A DNA stretch of 64,000 nt from the NCBI RefSeq assembly GCF_014654895.1, contig NZ_BNBE01000004.1, positions 1 to 64,000 on the forward strand, in the 5' to 3' direction. Position numbers and translations under genes: made by a program. Positions 35,192-44,746 of this stretch are shown in pieces. The first letter of the stretch is position 1; the number at the start of each line of letters is the position of its first letter. Source of the DNA: Streptomyces filamentosus. GTDB taxonomy: Bacteria; Actinomycetota; Actinomycetes; Streptomycetales; Streptomycetaceae. The notes below the pieces were generated by a model. The model had not been told where the DNA came from. It was given only the letters and a program-made list of their open reading frames with translations, and did no database searches.

Positions 35192-36177
35192 CTTCCTCAC
35201 GTGACCGACGCCCCGCCCTGGATCACGACACGCAGGCCTTCGTGGCCCGGCACTCCCGCTTGCTGTCGGCCGACGGACCGAACGTGGAGCGGGCGCGGTC
35301 GGACCTGGTGCGCCTTCAGGAGACCACCCCTCCTCCTCACGACGAGGAGGCGACGCACACCGAGTGGTTCGCACTGCCGGGTGGCCCAACCGGACACGTG
35401 CGCGTGCAGGTCGTCCGGCCCGCTGACAGCGTGGGTCAGATCCCCGTCGTGCTGTTCCTCCACGGTTTGGGCTGGGCTCTGGCGGACGCCGCCAGCCACG
35501 AACGGATCGTACGCGCGTTCGCCCTCGGTGCGGACGCGGCCGTGGTCTTCGTCGAGTACGAGCGCGTCCCCGAAGCGCGCTATCCGATCGCCGTCGAACA
35601 GTGCTACGCGGTCGCGCGGTGGATCTGCGAGCGAGGGGGCGAGATCGGGCTGGACGGCGGTCGCCTGGCAGCCGTGGGCGACTCGGCGGGCGGCAACCTG
35701 GTGGCGGCGCTCACCCTGCTCGCCAAGAAGCGCGGAGGAGTGAGGATTCTGCAGCAGGTGCTGATGTGCCCGGTCACCGACGCCGGTCTGGACACCCCCT
35801 CCTATAGGGAATTCACCGAGGGCTACTTTCTCGGTGGCGAGGCCATGCGCTGGTTCTGGGACCACTACGTGCCCGACGTGCGTCAGCGGGGCCGGGCCAC
35901 CGCATCCCCCTTGCGAGCGACCCTGGAGGAACTCGCGGGACTGCCGCCCGCGCTCGTGGTCACCAGTGAGGCCGATGTCCTGCGCGACGAGGGAGAGGCG
36001 TACGCGGACAGACTGCGCGCAGCCGGGGTGCCTGTGGTCTCGGTGCGCTATCAGGGGACGATCCACGGCTTCCTGGTGCTGGATCCGCTGCGCGACACCG
36101 ACGCCGCACGCGCCGCTCTCGTCCAGGTCCTCGACACGGTGCACGTCGCCCTGCACCGCTCTCGGCGGCCCGTCTGA
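35188..36177 (+). CDS. Alpha/beta hydrolase (hormone-sensitive-lipase type)
   Basis: 329 aa with the HSL signature: oxyanion-hole FLHGLGWA (His92-Gly95; HGLG in place of HGGG), nucleophile elbow VGDSAGGN (Ser166), Asp in VVTSEADVLRDEG, and catalytic His293 in GTIHGFLVL. These cytoplasmic enzymes cleave short acyl esters. Its GTG overlaps the AraC stop by 4 bp, suggesting substrate-linked control. The end is separated from the convergent NB-ARC gene by a hairpin. Confidence 0.88.
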   Translation: MTSSRDRRPALDHDTQAFVARHSRLLSADGPNVERARSDLVRLQETTPPPHDEEATHTEWFALPGGPTGHVRVQVVRPADSVGQIPVVLFLHGLGWALADAASHERIVRAFALGADAAVVFVEYERVPEARYPIAVEQCYAVARWICERGGEIGLDGGRLAAVGDSAGGNLVAALTLLAKKRGGVRILQQVLMCPVTDAGLDTPSYREFTEGYFLGGEAMRWFWDHYVPDVRQRGRATASPLRATLEELAGLPPALVVTSEADVLRDEGEAYADRLRAAGVPVVSVRYQGTIHGFLVLDPLRDTDAARAALVQVLDTVHVALHRSRRPV

Positions 36178-36297
36178 TCCACCGGCCCGCCGCCGACCGC
36201 GAGGCTGCACGTCACGGGCCAGCGGCACACGGAGGCCACAGACTCGGAAGCGCGGCTGTCGGGCCGGCCCGTCAACTCCGTCGCCCTCGCCTGGTAC

Positions 36298-36340
36298 GGG
36301 TGACCTGTTCGGTTCGGTCGCCGTGTCGAGCAGGTCACCC
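36298..36340. terminator. 10-bp hairpin at convergent gene ends
   Basis: GGGTGACCTG (36298-36307) pairs with CAGGTCACCC (36331-36340) around a 23-nt loop. The right arm includes the stop codon of the NB-ARC gene. Confidence 0.55.
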
Positions 36341-38587
36341 GTTCAGTTCGGCGAGGCGGCCCCGGGCCTCGGTGAGACGAGTGGGGTCGGCCTCGACGCC
36401 GAGGGCGAGGCAGCAGGAGAAGGCGTCCCGGGCCTCGGCATGCAGGCCGGCGTTCAGCAGGCTGTTGCCGAGATGGACCAGGGCACGGCTCTCCATCGCC
36501 GTGTTGCCGCTGGTGCGGCAGAGGTCCACGGCGATGCGCAGGTGGTCGGCGGCCTCGGCCCAGTTCCTGAGCTGGGTGTGCGCCCCGCCGATGAGGACCC
36601 TGAGGTTCGTCCGGGTGAAGTCGGCGACGTGCGGTTCGATGCGGTCGCCGACTGCGTCGAGGAAGGAGAGCGTGTCCAGGATCTCTGCGATGGACTCCTC
36701 GTGCAGTCCCCCGTCCACGAGGATCTGATCGTGTTCGACCCGGCTCTGAAGAGCACCATGGAGGTCACCGGCGATCTCGAAGAACGTGGCCGCCTGACGG
36801 TTGTGACGCGCAGCCGCCGCGAAGTCGCCGAGCAGCCTGAAGGCCCAGGCAGAGTACTTGTGGGCCCAGCCCTGCTGGGCCGAATCAACGGCTCGCCGGG
36901 CCGCGTCGAGAGCCTCGGCAGAACGTGCGAGGCTGTCGTGGTGGCGGCCCTCACAGACGAGCAGAGCCCAGGCATGGTAGTTGAGGTGGGTAGCCTCCAG
37001 AAGAGGGTTTCCCAAGATCTGGGCGGAGCGAGCGCCTGTGGCGAAGACCTCGGGCCAGTGTCCCCAGAAGATCCACTGGTCGGAGAACCAGTGCAGCGCC
37101 TCGGTGACCTCGACGACGCGGGCGTGGTCACCCTCGGCGGCGGCCGCGCGCAGGGCGGCCAGCCAGTTGGCGCCCTCCGCCTGGAGCCACCGGCGGGCGT
37201 GTTCCGCGGTGGACAGGTCGACGGTGCCCTGCCACGAGGCGGGTGGGGCGCCGTGGTCGGGCTCGTACCAGCGGCCCGCCATGACGGTGTTCTCCAGCAG
37301 CCAGCGATGAAACGCCGATCGGGCAGCAGCGGCCACTTCCGGCGACTCCTCGTCGCGCAGACGGCCTCGAGCGTAAAGGCGCAGCAGGTCGTGGAAGCGG
37401 TAGCGGTCCTGGTCCGTGTTCAGGAGGCCTGTCTCGACGAGCTCTTCGAGGGTGTCCTCCGCTTCGAACAGGGACTGCCCCGTCAGCCGGGCGGCGCCGG
37501 CGGCCGCGGCATCGGGGCCGTCGACCAGGGAGAGCAGCCGGAACATGCGGGCCGCGGTAGGGGTGAGCTGGCGGTAGGACAGGTTGAAAGCGGCCGCCAG
37601 GTGAAGGTCACCGGCGGTCAGGGTGTCCAGGCGATGCTCCTCCACGGCAAGACGGTCCGCGAGGCGGCGTACGGTCCAGCCGGTGCGGGTGGCGAGCCAG
37701 TTGCCGGCCACCCGCAGGGCCAGCGGCAGGTTCCCGCAGTGACCGGCCACCTCGGCGAGCGCGGCCGGGTCCGCCTCGGCACGCTCGCGTCCCACCAACC
37801 CGGCCAGGAGAGCGCCGGCCTCGGCAGGGGAGAGCTCGCCGAGGGCCAGGCGGTGCACGCTCTCCAGGCCGGTGAGCATCCGCCGGCTGGTGACCACCAC
37901 CATTCCCTCGCCTGCGCCCGGAAGCAACGGACGGATCTGCGCCTCGTCCCGGGCGTTGTCCAACACCACCAGGCAACGCCGCTCGGCCAGCACCCGCCGG
38001 CACAGCTCCGCGTGCCCCTGCGGGCCGGCCATGCCCAGGTCACGGTCGGCCACCCCGAGGGCCTTCAGCACGAGGAGCAGGACCTCGGCCGAGTCGGGCG
38101 GGTCCTCGTCCGTACCCCGCAGGTCGAACATCAGCTGACCGTCGGGAAAACGCCCGGCCAGCTCCTGGGCGGCGCGCAGCGCCAGAGTGGTCTTGCCGGT
38201 GCCGGGTGGCCCGGACACCGCCACCACCACGGGTATGTCCTCGGCTTCCTGCCCTGCCAGCGAAGTCAGCCGTGCCAGTTCCGCTTTCCGACCCACGAAG
38301 TCGTTGATTCCGCGCGGAAAGGCGCGCAGCCCTGTCGGCTGCGGACGAGGTGTGCGACCGATCCGAGCGGCGGCGAGCAACCGCTCTCGCTCCGTCGTGC
38401 TCAGCCGCAAGCCCTCCGCGAGCGCGGCCACCGTCCTGCGCTGGGGCGTGGTGACGCGGCCTCGCTCCAGGTCGCCGATCCCCCGAACACTGACTCCCGA
38501 GGCCTCCGCCAAGGCTTCCAGCGTCAGCGACGCCCCCAGACGCAACCGCCGCAGCAGTGCCCCGAACTCCAGACCGGCGCCGGTCAC
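36335..38587 (-). CDS. HTH - NB-ARC - TPR regulator (STAND type)
   Basis: 750 aa. An XRE HTH (about 8-62, LTLEALAEASGVSVRGIGDL) precedes an NB-ARC ATPase with Walker A SGPPGTGKTTLALR (about 119-132), Walker B CLVVLDNARDEAQ and the GLPLAL-like GNLPLALRVAG. The C-terminal part (about 480-750) is TPR-like. Such proteins are AfsR-like or stand-alone sensors that switch on ATP binding and regulate antibiotic or accessory genes. The GTG 38587 is preceded by GAGGA. The frame is intact and of normal length. Confidence 0.88.
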   Translation of the reverse strand: MTGAGLEFGALLRRLRLGASLTLEALAEASGVSVRGIGDLERGRVTTPQRRTVAALAEGLRLSTTERERLLAAARIGRTPRPQPTGLRAFPRGINDFVGRKAELARLTSLAGQEAEDIPVVVAVSGPPGTGKTTLALRAAQELAGRFPDGQLMFDLRGTDEDPPDSAEVLLLVLKALGVADRDLGMAGPQGHAELCRRVLAERRCLVVLDNARDEAQIRPLLPGAGEGMVVVTSRRMLTGLESVHRLALGELSPAEAGALLAGLVGRERAEADPAALAEVAGHCGNLPLALRVAGNWLATRTGWTVRRLADRLAVEEHRLDTLTAGDLHLAAAFNLSYRQLTPTAARMFRLLSLVDGPDAAAAGAARLTGQSLFEAEDTLEELVETGLLNTDQDRYRFHDLLRLYARGRLRDEESPEVAAAARSAFHRWLLENTVMAGRWYEPDHGAPPASWQGTVDLSTAEHARRWLQAEGANWLAALRAAAAEGDHARVVEVTEALHWFSDQWIFWGHWPEVFATGARSAQILGNPLLEATHLNYHAWALLVCEGRHHDSLARSAEALDAARRAVDSAQQGWAHKYSAWAFRLLGDFAAAARHNRQAATFFEIAGDLHGALQSRVEHDQILVDGGLHEESIAEILDTLSFLDAVGDRIEPHVADFTRTNLRVLIGGAHTQLRNWAEAADHLRIAVDLCRTSGNTAMESRALVHLGNSLLNAGLHAEARDAFSCCLALGVEADPTRLTEARGRLAELNG

Positions 38588-38809
38588 CTGTTCAATCCTC
38601 CCGCTCTGCAAACGCACATGTGGTGACCATTCTGCCTGAGAGTGATCTTCGGACCTGCATGTGCGGACTGCCCAGGCGTGGCACGCCGCGACCACCGGGG
38701 CCGGACGGTCGCGGCGTGGTCGCTGGAGAACGACGCCGTCCCCGGCTCGCTGGGCGTACGGGGGACCACCACTCGCCCGATTCAGCTCGCCCTGTGGACC
38801 GGGGCCGAT
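38588..38809. other. No gene recognised
   Basis: Upstream region of the NB-ARC gene. Open frames lack coding character. Confidence 0.4.
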
Positions 38810-39660
38810 TGTCGTACTCGCCGCGTACGCCTTCCTCATGGACCGCGAAGACATCGACGCTGTCAAGGGACAGCGGAAGGTTCGAGGGTCGCCGGAGGCC
38901 GCTCTGGCGGGCGGGGAGCGGCTCTACGGGCAGCGCATGGACGGCTTCGACCTCGTCATCGTGGACGTGACCCACGGAACCGCCGGTGATCTTGGCCGTC
39001 CGTGGCGGCGATCCACGACAACCAGCGGATCCCCGCCGACTTCCGGCTCTGCCTGACCGCGATGCCGCGCATCCTCGCCGCGCCCCGGCCGCAGAAGGGC
39101 ACGGACGGCCAGGAGGTGGAGCTCGCGACGACGGCCGACGACCCGGACGGGACGTACGGCGCGTGGCTCGCCGAGCTGGGCCTGCCGGAGGTGATCGAGC
39201 GGGAGATCCTCGCCGGGTTCGAGATCGACGTCCTGGAGATCCGCGACTCCTCCCCCGTGCTCGGGGAGTCGGAGAAGGCGCGGCGGGACCGGCGGCTGGC
39301 GCTGCTGCAGACGGCACTCCTGGAACACGCCGCCACGTGGAACCTGCGCATCGTCATGACCTTCCACCAGAAGGTCGAGAAAGCCGCCGCGTTCGCGGAG
39401 AAGCTGCCCGAGACCGCCGCCTCGCTGTACGTCACCGACGCCACAGGCGCCGATCTGGCGGCCGCCGGGAAGCTGCCCACGTCGTCGATCGAGGCCGAGT
39501 TCTACGAACTGGAGGTCGGCCCCCACGTCCCGCCGGACCGCGTCTGGTCGGCGTGACTGTGTGGCGACCACCTCGTCGCCGAGCGCCGCGAGGTCCTGCG
39601 CCGGTTCGCAGGCGGCACCGACGCCGACAACCGCCGGGTCCACCGCGCAGCTGTGCCCGC
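38810..39660 (+). pseudogene. DEAD/DEAH-box helicase fragment with stops and frameshifts
   Basis: Motif II is degenerate (FDLVIVDVTHGTAGDLGRPW in place of DEAH). Motif III follows in another frame (RLCLTAMPRILAAPRPQKG, normally TATPRI). The block then runs ADDPDGTYGAWLAELGLPEV, FEIDVLEIRD and MTFHQKVEKAAAFAEKLPE. A TGA at 39554 interrupts it; GDHLVAERREVLRRFAGGTD continues past it. Motif I and the C-terminal helicase half are missing. The substitutions at catalytic positions show real decay rather than sequencing error. Confidence 0.8.
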
Positions 39661-40093
39661 ACTCCGACGGCTCGGACCAGCTCCGGTCCGCCGGAGCCAC
39701 TGCGTGGGGCATCAGCCCGCAAGGGCTCGACCGTCATGAGAAGTGCGCCCGCAACCGCAGGCCGGGCATGCCCCTGCTGCCCGACGAGGAGCGGGCGGTG
39801 GCGACGTCCTTCGGGAACAGCGCACCCCTGATCGGCCTGCGCCGGTCGGTGTTCATCATCAACGGCTGCGGCCGCCTGCACCGGAAGCACGTCACCGCCG
39901 TAGGAGCCACCTCCCTGCCCACCGTCACGCCGAGCACGCGTCTCGCCGGTCTCACCGGCTGAACCGGCACGCCCCTCCGGTCGGCCTTTCCACCCAGCCA
40001 TCGCACATCGCGTCCAATCCGCTGCCCCGGCTGCTGCGAAGTACGGGTGAAACGCAGCAGCCGAGCGGCGTGGCGAGTGGCGGGAGGCTTGTG
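39661..40093. other. No gene recognised
   Basis: Mostly unassignable sequence after the helicase remnant. The last 100 bases include the promoter region of the lipid operon and the GGGAGG ribosome site at 40082-40087. Confidence 0.4.
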
Positions 40094-41353
40094 GTGGAAG
40101 ACCGGAAAGTAGCCGTGGTTGGCGCCGGGGTAGCCGGACTGACCGCCGCCTACATCCTTGCTTCCTCGAACCAGGTCACCCTGTACGAGGCCGAGGGACG
40201 GCTCGGCGGCCACGCCCACACCCGCGAACTGGCCGTGCCTGGTGGCGGGGCGGTGCCCGTGGACTCCGGCTTCATCGTCCACAACGAACGCACCTATCCG
40301 ACCCTGCTGCGGCTCTTCGACGAGCTGGGGATCACCACGCAGGACGCCGAGATGAGCATGTCGGTGCGGTGTGACGGCTGCGGGCTGGAGTACGCGGGAG
40401 CCCGCGGCCCGGCCGCTCTGTTCGCCTCCCGTCCCACGTGGCGGGGCCGTTACCTGCGACTGCTGGCGCAGGTTCCGGTCTTCCACCGCGGCGCCCGTCG
40501 CCTGCTGGCCCGCGCCCCGCACTCGGGCATCACGTTCGGGGATTTCCTGCGCGAGGGAGGGTTCTCCGCCTACTTCGTCAGCCACTTCGCCCTGCCGCTC
40601 GTGTCCGCCGTGTGGTCCTGCCCCGCACGTACCGCGCTGTCCTACCCGGCCGCGTACCTGTTCGCCTTCCTCGACCACCACGGCCTGCTCTCCGTCACCG
40701 GCTCCCCCCAGTGGAAGACCGTCACCGGCGGCTCGTCCGCCTACGTCGACGCCGCCGCCAAGCACATCCAGCGCGTCCGCACCTCCAGCCCCGTCCACAC
40801 CGTCCGGCGCACCAGCCGAGGCGTGCTGATCACCACCGGCGATGGAGCCATCGACGCCCACGACGTCGTCGTGATCGCCACCCACCCCGACCAGGCATTG
40901 CGCATGCTCGCCGACCCCACCACGGACGAGAAGCGGCTTCTGGGGGCTTTCACCTACTCCCGCAACCCCACCGTGCTGCACACCGACACCACCGTCCTGC
41001 CCCGCGCGCCGCGCGCCCGCGCCTCCTGGAACTACCGCATGTCCGGCTGCGAACCCTCCGCCGACTCCGTCCGTGTCAGCTATGACATGCAGCGGCTTCA
41101 GCAGCTGCCCGCCGGCTCCGGCTACGTCGTCACCCTCGGCGGCGAGGACGGCATCGCCGCGGACCGGGTGGTGGAGAGGATGGTGTACGAGCACCCGGTC
41201 TACACCCCGACCTCGGTCGCGGCCCAGCGGGAGCTGCCCCGGCTCAACACGGGCGTGACCGCGTACGCCGGAGCGTGGCACGGCTGGGGCTTTCACGAGG
41301 ACGGCTGCCGCTCGGGTGTCGAGGCGGCCCGGTCCTTTGGGGTGGACTGGTGA
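40094..41353 (+). CDS. FAD-dependent amine-oxidase-like oxidoreductase
   Basis: 419 aa. The FAD-binding Rossmann motif is at the start (KVAVVGAGVAGLTAAYILAS), then the RLGGHAHTRE and VDSGFIVHNERTYP motifs typical of the NAD(P)-binding amine-oxidase family found next to DUF1365 and cyclopropane synthases. It ends in YAGAWHGWGFHEDGCRSG, the C-terminal FAD contact. It is the first gene of a coupled lipid operon and probably oxidises or reduces a modified acyl chain. GTG 40094 is chosen because GGGAGG lies six bases upstream; GTG 40091 is too close. Confidence 0.85.
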   Translation: MEDRKVAVVGAGVAGLTAAYILASSNQVTLYEAEGRLGGHAHTRELAVPGGGAVPVDSGFIVHNERTYPTLLRLFDELGITTQDAEMSMSVRCDGCGLEYAGARGPAALFASRPTWRGRYLRLLAQVPVFHRGARRLLARAPHSGITFGDFLREGGFSAYFVSHFALPLVSAVWSCPARTALSYPAAYLFAFLDHHGLLSVTGSPQWKTVTGGSSAYVDAAAKHIQRVRTSSPVHTVRRTSRGVLITTGDGAIDAHDVVVIATHPDQALRMLADPTTDEKRLLGAFTYSRNPTVLHTDTTVLPRAPRARASWNYRMSGCEPSADSVRVSYDMQRLQQLPAGSGYVVTLGGEDGIAADRVVERMVYEHPVYTPTSVAAQRELPRLNTGVTAYAGAWHGWGFHEDGCRSGVEAARSFGVDW

Positions 41354-41373
41354 CGCGCGCCGAAGGAGACGTC

Positions 41374-42129
41374 ATGTCCGCGGGCCCTCTGGGCGCGGAG
41401 TCCGTCGCGGCGCTGTACGACTGCGTGATCACGCACGTCCGCCGCAAGCCCCTGCGGCACGCTCTGCGGCACCGCACCTACCTGTGGTGCGTGGATCCGG
41501 ACCGGTTGCCGGTGCTGCCCCGTCCGCTGCGTCCGCTGGCCCGTTTCGACACCCGCGACCACTTCGGAGGCACCGCCGGGTCCATCCGCGCCGGCCTCGA
41601 CGCCTTCCTGGCCGCCCACGGCATCGACCTGCAGGGCGGACGGGTGGTGATGCTGGCGCACGCCCGGGTCTTCGGGTACGTCTTCAACCCGCTCAGCGTG
41701 TACTGGTGCCACGACTCCTCCGACGCCCTGGTGTGCGTGGTCGCGGAGGTCCACAACACCTACGGGCAGCGCCACTGCTACCTGCTGCGGACGGACGAAG
41801 CCGGTGAGGCTGAGGTGGACAAGGAGTTCTACGTCTCGCCGTTCTTCGCGGTCGAGGGCCGCTACCGGATGCGGCTGCCGCTGCCCGGCGAGCACCTCGG
41901 CCTGACCATCCGGCTGGAGCACGAGGGAGGCCGGGCGTTCACCGCGGCGGTCCGGGGTGTCCGTCGCCCCGCGAGCGTGCCCGCCCTGCTGTCCGCGGCC
42001 GTGCGCAGGCCCTGGTCCACCGCCGCGGTCTGGGCCGGAATCCGCCGCCACGGCGTCCACCTGCTGCTGCGCGGCCTGCCCGTGCGCCCCCGTCCCCGTC
42101 ACACTCCGCAGAAAGGCATGCTGCCGTGA
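41374..42129 (+). CDS. DUF1365-family protein
   Basis: 251 aa with family landmarks: YDCVITHVRRKPLRHALRHR at the start, VFGYVFNPLSVYWCHDSSD in the middle (FNPLS is the signature) and EVDKEFYVSPFFAVEGRY. DUF1365 members pair with FAD oxidoreductases and cyclopropane-type synthases and act on fatty acids by an unknown reaction. In Rhodobacter, relatives of these genes are linked to furan fatty acids (recalled, not checked). ATG 41374 has AAGGAG six bases upstream; a GTG at 41350 overlapping the previous stop is the alternative. Confidence 0.85.
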   Translation: MSAGPLGAESVAALYDCVITHVRRKPLRHALRHRTYLWCVDPDRLPVLPRPLRPLARFDTRDHFGGTAGSIRAGLDAFLAAHGIDLQGGRVVMLAHARVFGYVFNPLSVYWCHDSSDALVCVVAEVHNTYGQRHCYLLRTDEAGEAEVDKEFYVSPFFAVEGRYRMRLPLPGEHLGLTIRLEHEGGRAFTAAVRGVRRPASVPALLSAAVRRPWSTAAVWAGIRRHGVHLLLRGLPVRPRPRHTPQKGMLP

Positions 42130-43463
42130 CCCGCCCCGTCCTCACATCCGAACCCCGGCCCCAGCCCGCCGGCCGCATCGTCGGGATCCCTCACCAGACG
42201 ATCCCGAACAGCGGGTCCGCAGCCGCGCCGACGGCCTGCCGTGCGGACGTCGACGCCGGCCGGTGGCCGGATGTGGCTCGGCTGCCGTCGGCGGCCCCTG
42301 CCCGCACCGCCCTCGCCAGGCACTTTGTCGGCCGGGCTTTGGACCGGCTGGCCCTGACCGGGCCCGCCACCGGCGTCCGCTCGTCAGCTGTCGGGCCGCG
42401 GCTGACGCTCCACGATCCGGATGCCTTTCACCGCCGGATCGGCCGCCACGGGCTGATCGGCTTCGGCGAGTCCTACATGGCGGGCGAATGGGACAGCGAC
42501 GACCTGGCCGGCGCCCTGACCGTCCTCGCCGCCCACACCGACGACCTGGTGCCCGCTCGGCTGCGCCGGCTCCGCGGCCTGTGGGTGTCCGCCCGTCCCA
42601 CCGCCGACCGCAACACGCGCACCGGTGCCCGCGACAACATCCAGCGCCACTACGACCTGTCCAACGATCTGTTCGCCGCCTTCCTCGACCCCACCCTCAG
42701 CTACTCCTCCGCGGTCTTCACCGCGTTCCCCGCCCGCTCGGAGTCCCTCGCCTCCGCCCAGCACCGCAAGATCGACAGGCTTCTGGACCTCGCCGGCGTC
42801 GGCGAGGGCACCCGGCTGCTGGAGATCGGCACCGGCTGGGGCGAACTCGCCCTGCGGGCCGCCGCCCGCGGCGCGCGAGTCACCACCCTGACCCTCTCCG
42901 TCGAACAGGCCGCCCTGGCCCGCGAGCGAATCGCGGCAGCCGGTCTCGCCGACCGGGTGGACGTCCAGCTGCGCGATTACCGCGACATCGAGGGCCGCTA
43001 TGACGCCGTGATCAGCGTCGAGATGATCGAAGCGGTCGGCGCCGAGTACTGGCCCGCCTACTTCACCGCCCTGCGCCGCGCGCTCGCGCCCGGCGGCAGG
43101 ATCGCCCTGCAGGCCATCACCATGGGCCACCGGCAGATGCTGCACACCGCCGCCACCCACACCTTCATCAGCAAGTACGTCTTCCCCGGCGGACTGATCC
43201 CCTCCCGAGAAGCCATCGCCGAGCACTCCGCCGCCGCCGGCCTGCACACGGCCGCCGACGACGGCTTCGGCGAGCACTACGCCGAGACCCTGCGCCTGTG
43301 GCGGGAACAGTTCGTCGCCAACCGCGCCGCCGTCACCGGACTCGGCTTCGACCCGGTCTTCCGGCGCATGTGGGAGTTCTACCTCGCCTACTCGGAAGCC
43401 GGATTCCGCTCCCGCTACCTCGACGTCCGCCAGCTCCTCCTCACCGAAGGAACCCCCCGATGA
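42126..43463 (+). CDS. Cyclopropane-fatty-acid-synthase-like methyltransferase 1
   Basis: 445 aa. The N-terminal CFAS region (FGESYMAGEWDSDDLAGALT) precedes NIQRHYDLSNDLFAAFLDPT, then the SAM-binding LLEIGTGWGELALRAAARGA (about 230-249) and EMIEAVGAEYWPAYF with the catalytic Glu region. It transfers a methyl(ene) group from SAM to unsaturated acyl chains of phospholipids. The GTG overlaps the DUF1365 stop by 4 bp. The full CFAS length is kept, so it should be active. Confidence 0.88.
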   Translation: MTRPVLTSEPRPQPAGRIVGIPHQTIPNSGSAAAPTACRADVDAGRWPDVARLPSAAPARTALARHFVGRALDRLALTGPATGVRSSAVGPRLTLHDPDAFHRRIGRHGLIGFGESYMAGEWDSDDLAGALTVLAAHTDDLVPARLRRLRGLWVSARPTADRNTRTGARDNIQRHYDLSNDLFAAFLDPTLSYSSAVFTAFPARSESLASAQHRKIDRLLDLAGVGEGTRLLEIGTGWGELALRAAARGARVTTLTLSVEQAALARERIAAAGLADRVDVQLRDYRDIEGRYDAVISVEMIEAVGAEYWPAYFTALRRALAPGGRIALQAITMGHRQMLHTAATHTFISKYVFPGGLIPSREAIAEHSAAAGLHTAADDGFGEHYAETLRLWREQFVANRAAVTGLGFDPVFRRMWEFYLAYSEAGFRSRYLDVRQLLLTEGTPR

Positions 43464-44746
43464 GCCCCGCCGCCGACCGACTCGCCCGACTCCTCGGCCA
43501 CTTCCTCCCGGGGCCGCTCCCCGTGCGCGTCCGGGCCTGGGACGGCAGCCAGACGGGTCCCGCCGGCGCGCCCCTGGTGCTCCTCCGCTCGCCCGACGCG
43601 CTGCGCCGCCTTGTGTGGCAGCCGGGCGAGCTCGGCCTGGCCGAGGCGTACGTCACCGGCGACCTGGACGTCGAGGGCGACCTCGCCGACGCCCTCTCCA
43701 GGGCCGGCCGAAGCGTCCGCGACCGGCCCGCGACACGCCCCGGACCCGCGGGCATGACCGCGGCCACCGCCCTCGCGGTCCGCCTCGGTGCCGTCGGGCC
43801 GCCCCCGAAGCGCCCCGACGGGCGGGCTCGCCTGACCGGCGGCCTGCACAGCGTCGCGCGGGACCGCGCGGGGATCAGCCATCACTACGACCTCTCCAAC
43901 GACTTCTACGCGCTCCTCCTCGACGAGTCGATGGCGTACTCCTGCGGCTACTGGACCCGGCCCGGCGATCCGGCCTACACCCTGGCCGACGCGCAGCGCG
44001 ACAAACTCGATCTGATCTGCCGCAAACTCGGCCTGGGGCCCGGGGACCGGCTGCTCGACGTCGGCTGCGGCTGGGGCTCCCTCACCGTCCACGCGGCGCG
44101 CGAACACAAGGTCCGCGTCACCGCGGTCACCCTGTCCCGCGCCCAGCACGAGTTCGTCACCGCGCGGGCCGCACGCGAGGGGGTGTCCGACCTCGTGGAC
44201 GTCCAGCTGCGGCACTGGCGCGACATCGACGGCGGCGGCTACGACGCGGCCGCGGCCGTCGAGATGGGCGAACACGTCGGCGACGCCGAATACCCCGCCT
44301 TCGCGACGAAGCTGCACGACGCGCTGTGCCCCGAGGGCCGGCTCCTGATCCAGCAGATGTCCCGCGGCGCCCACGCACCCGGCGGAGGCGCCTTCATCGA
44401 GACGTACATCGCACCCGACATGCACATGCGCCCCGTCGGCCGCACCGTCGACGTGCTGGAGACCGCCGGTCTGGAGGTCCGCTCCGTCGAATCGCTCCGC
44501 GAGCACTACACGACCACCATCGACGCCTGGCGCGCCACCCTCGAACAGCGCTGGAGCGACATCGAGGCCCTCGTCGGAACGACCACCGCCCGCGTCTGGC
44601 GCCTGTACCTCGCCGGCGCGTCGCTCGCCTTCGCCGAACGCCGCATGGGCGTCGACCAGATCCTCGCCGTCCGTCCCGCCCGCGAGGGGACGTCCGGCAT
44701 GCCGGCGACCCCCGCCGGCTGGTACGCCGAGGCGGGGCCCGCGTGA
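43460..44746 (+). CDS. Cyclopropane-fatty-acid-synthase-like methyltransferase 2
   Basis: 428 aa, a paralogue of the preceding gene but well diverged. The N-terminal domain has LAEAYVTGDLDVEGDLADAL. HHYDLSNDFYALLLDESMAY and LLDVGCGWGSLTVHAAREHK (about 197-216) form the SAM site, and AAAVEMGEHVGDAEYPAF holds the Glu. It ends in AFAERRMGVDQILAVRP. Its ATG overlaps the first methyltransferase's stop (ATGA). Two different CFAS enzymes in one operon suggest successive or alternative methylation of the same lipid. Confidence 0.88.
   Translation: MSPAADRLARLLGHFLPGPLPVRVRAWDGSQTGPAGAPLVLLRSPDALRRLVWQPGELGLAEAYVTGDLDVEGDLADALSRAGRSVRDRPATRPGPAGMTAATALAVRLGAVGPPPKRPDGRARLTGGLHSVARDRAGISHHYDLSNDFYALLLDESMAYSCGYWTRPGDPAYTLADAQRDKLDLICRKLGLGPGDRLLDVGCGWGSLTVHAAREHKVRVTAVTLSRAQHEFVTARAAREGVSDLVDVQLRHWRDIDGGGYDAAAAVEMGEHVGDAEYPAFATKLHDALCPEGRLLIQQMSRGAHAPGGGAFIETYIAPDMHMRPVGRTVDVLETAGLEVRSVESLREHYTTTIDAWRATLEQRWSDIEALVGTTTARVWRLYLAGASLAFAERRMGVDQILAVRPAREGTSGMPATPAGWYAEAGPA

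Noticed and set aside
35834..38626. A 930-codon open frame on the plus strand
   Set aside because: It runs antisense through the hydrolase end and the NB-ARC gene. Its composition is that of a high-GC shadow frame with no domains.
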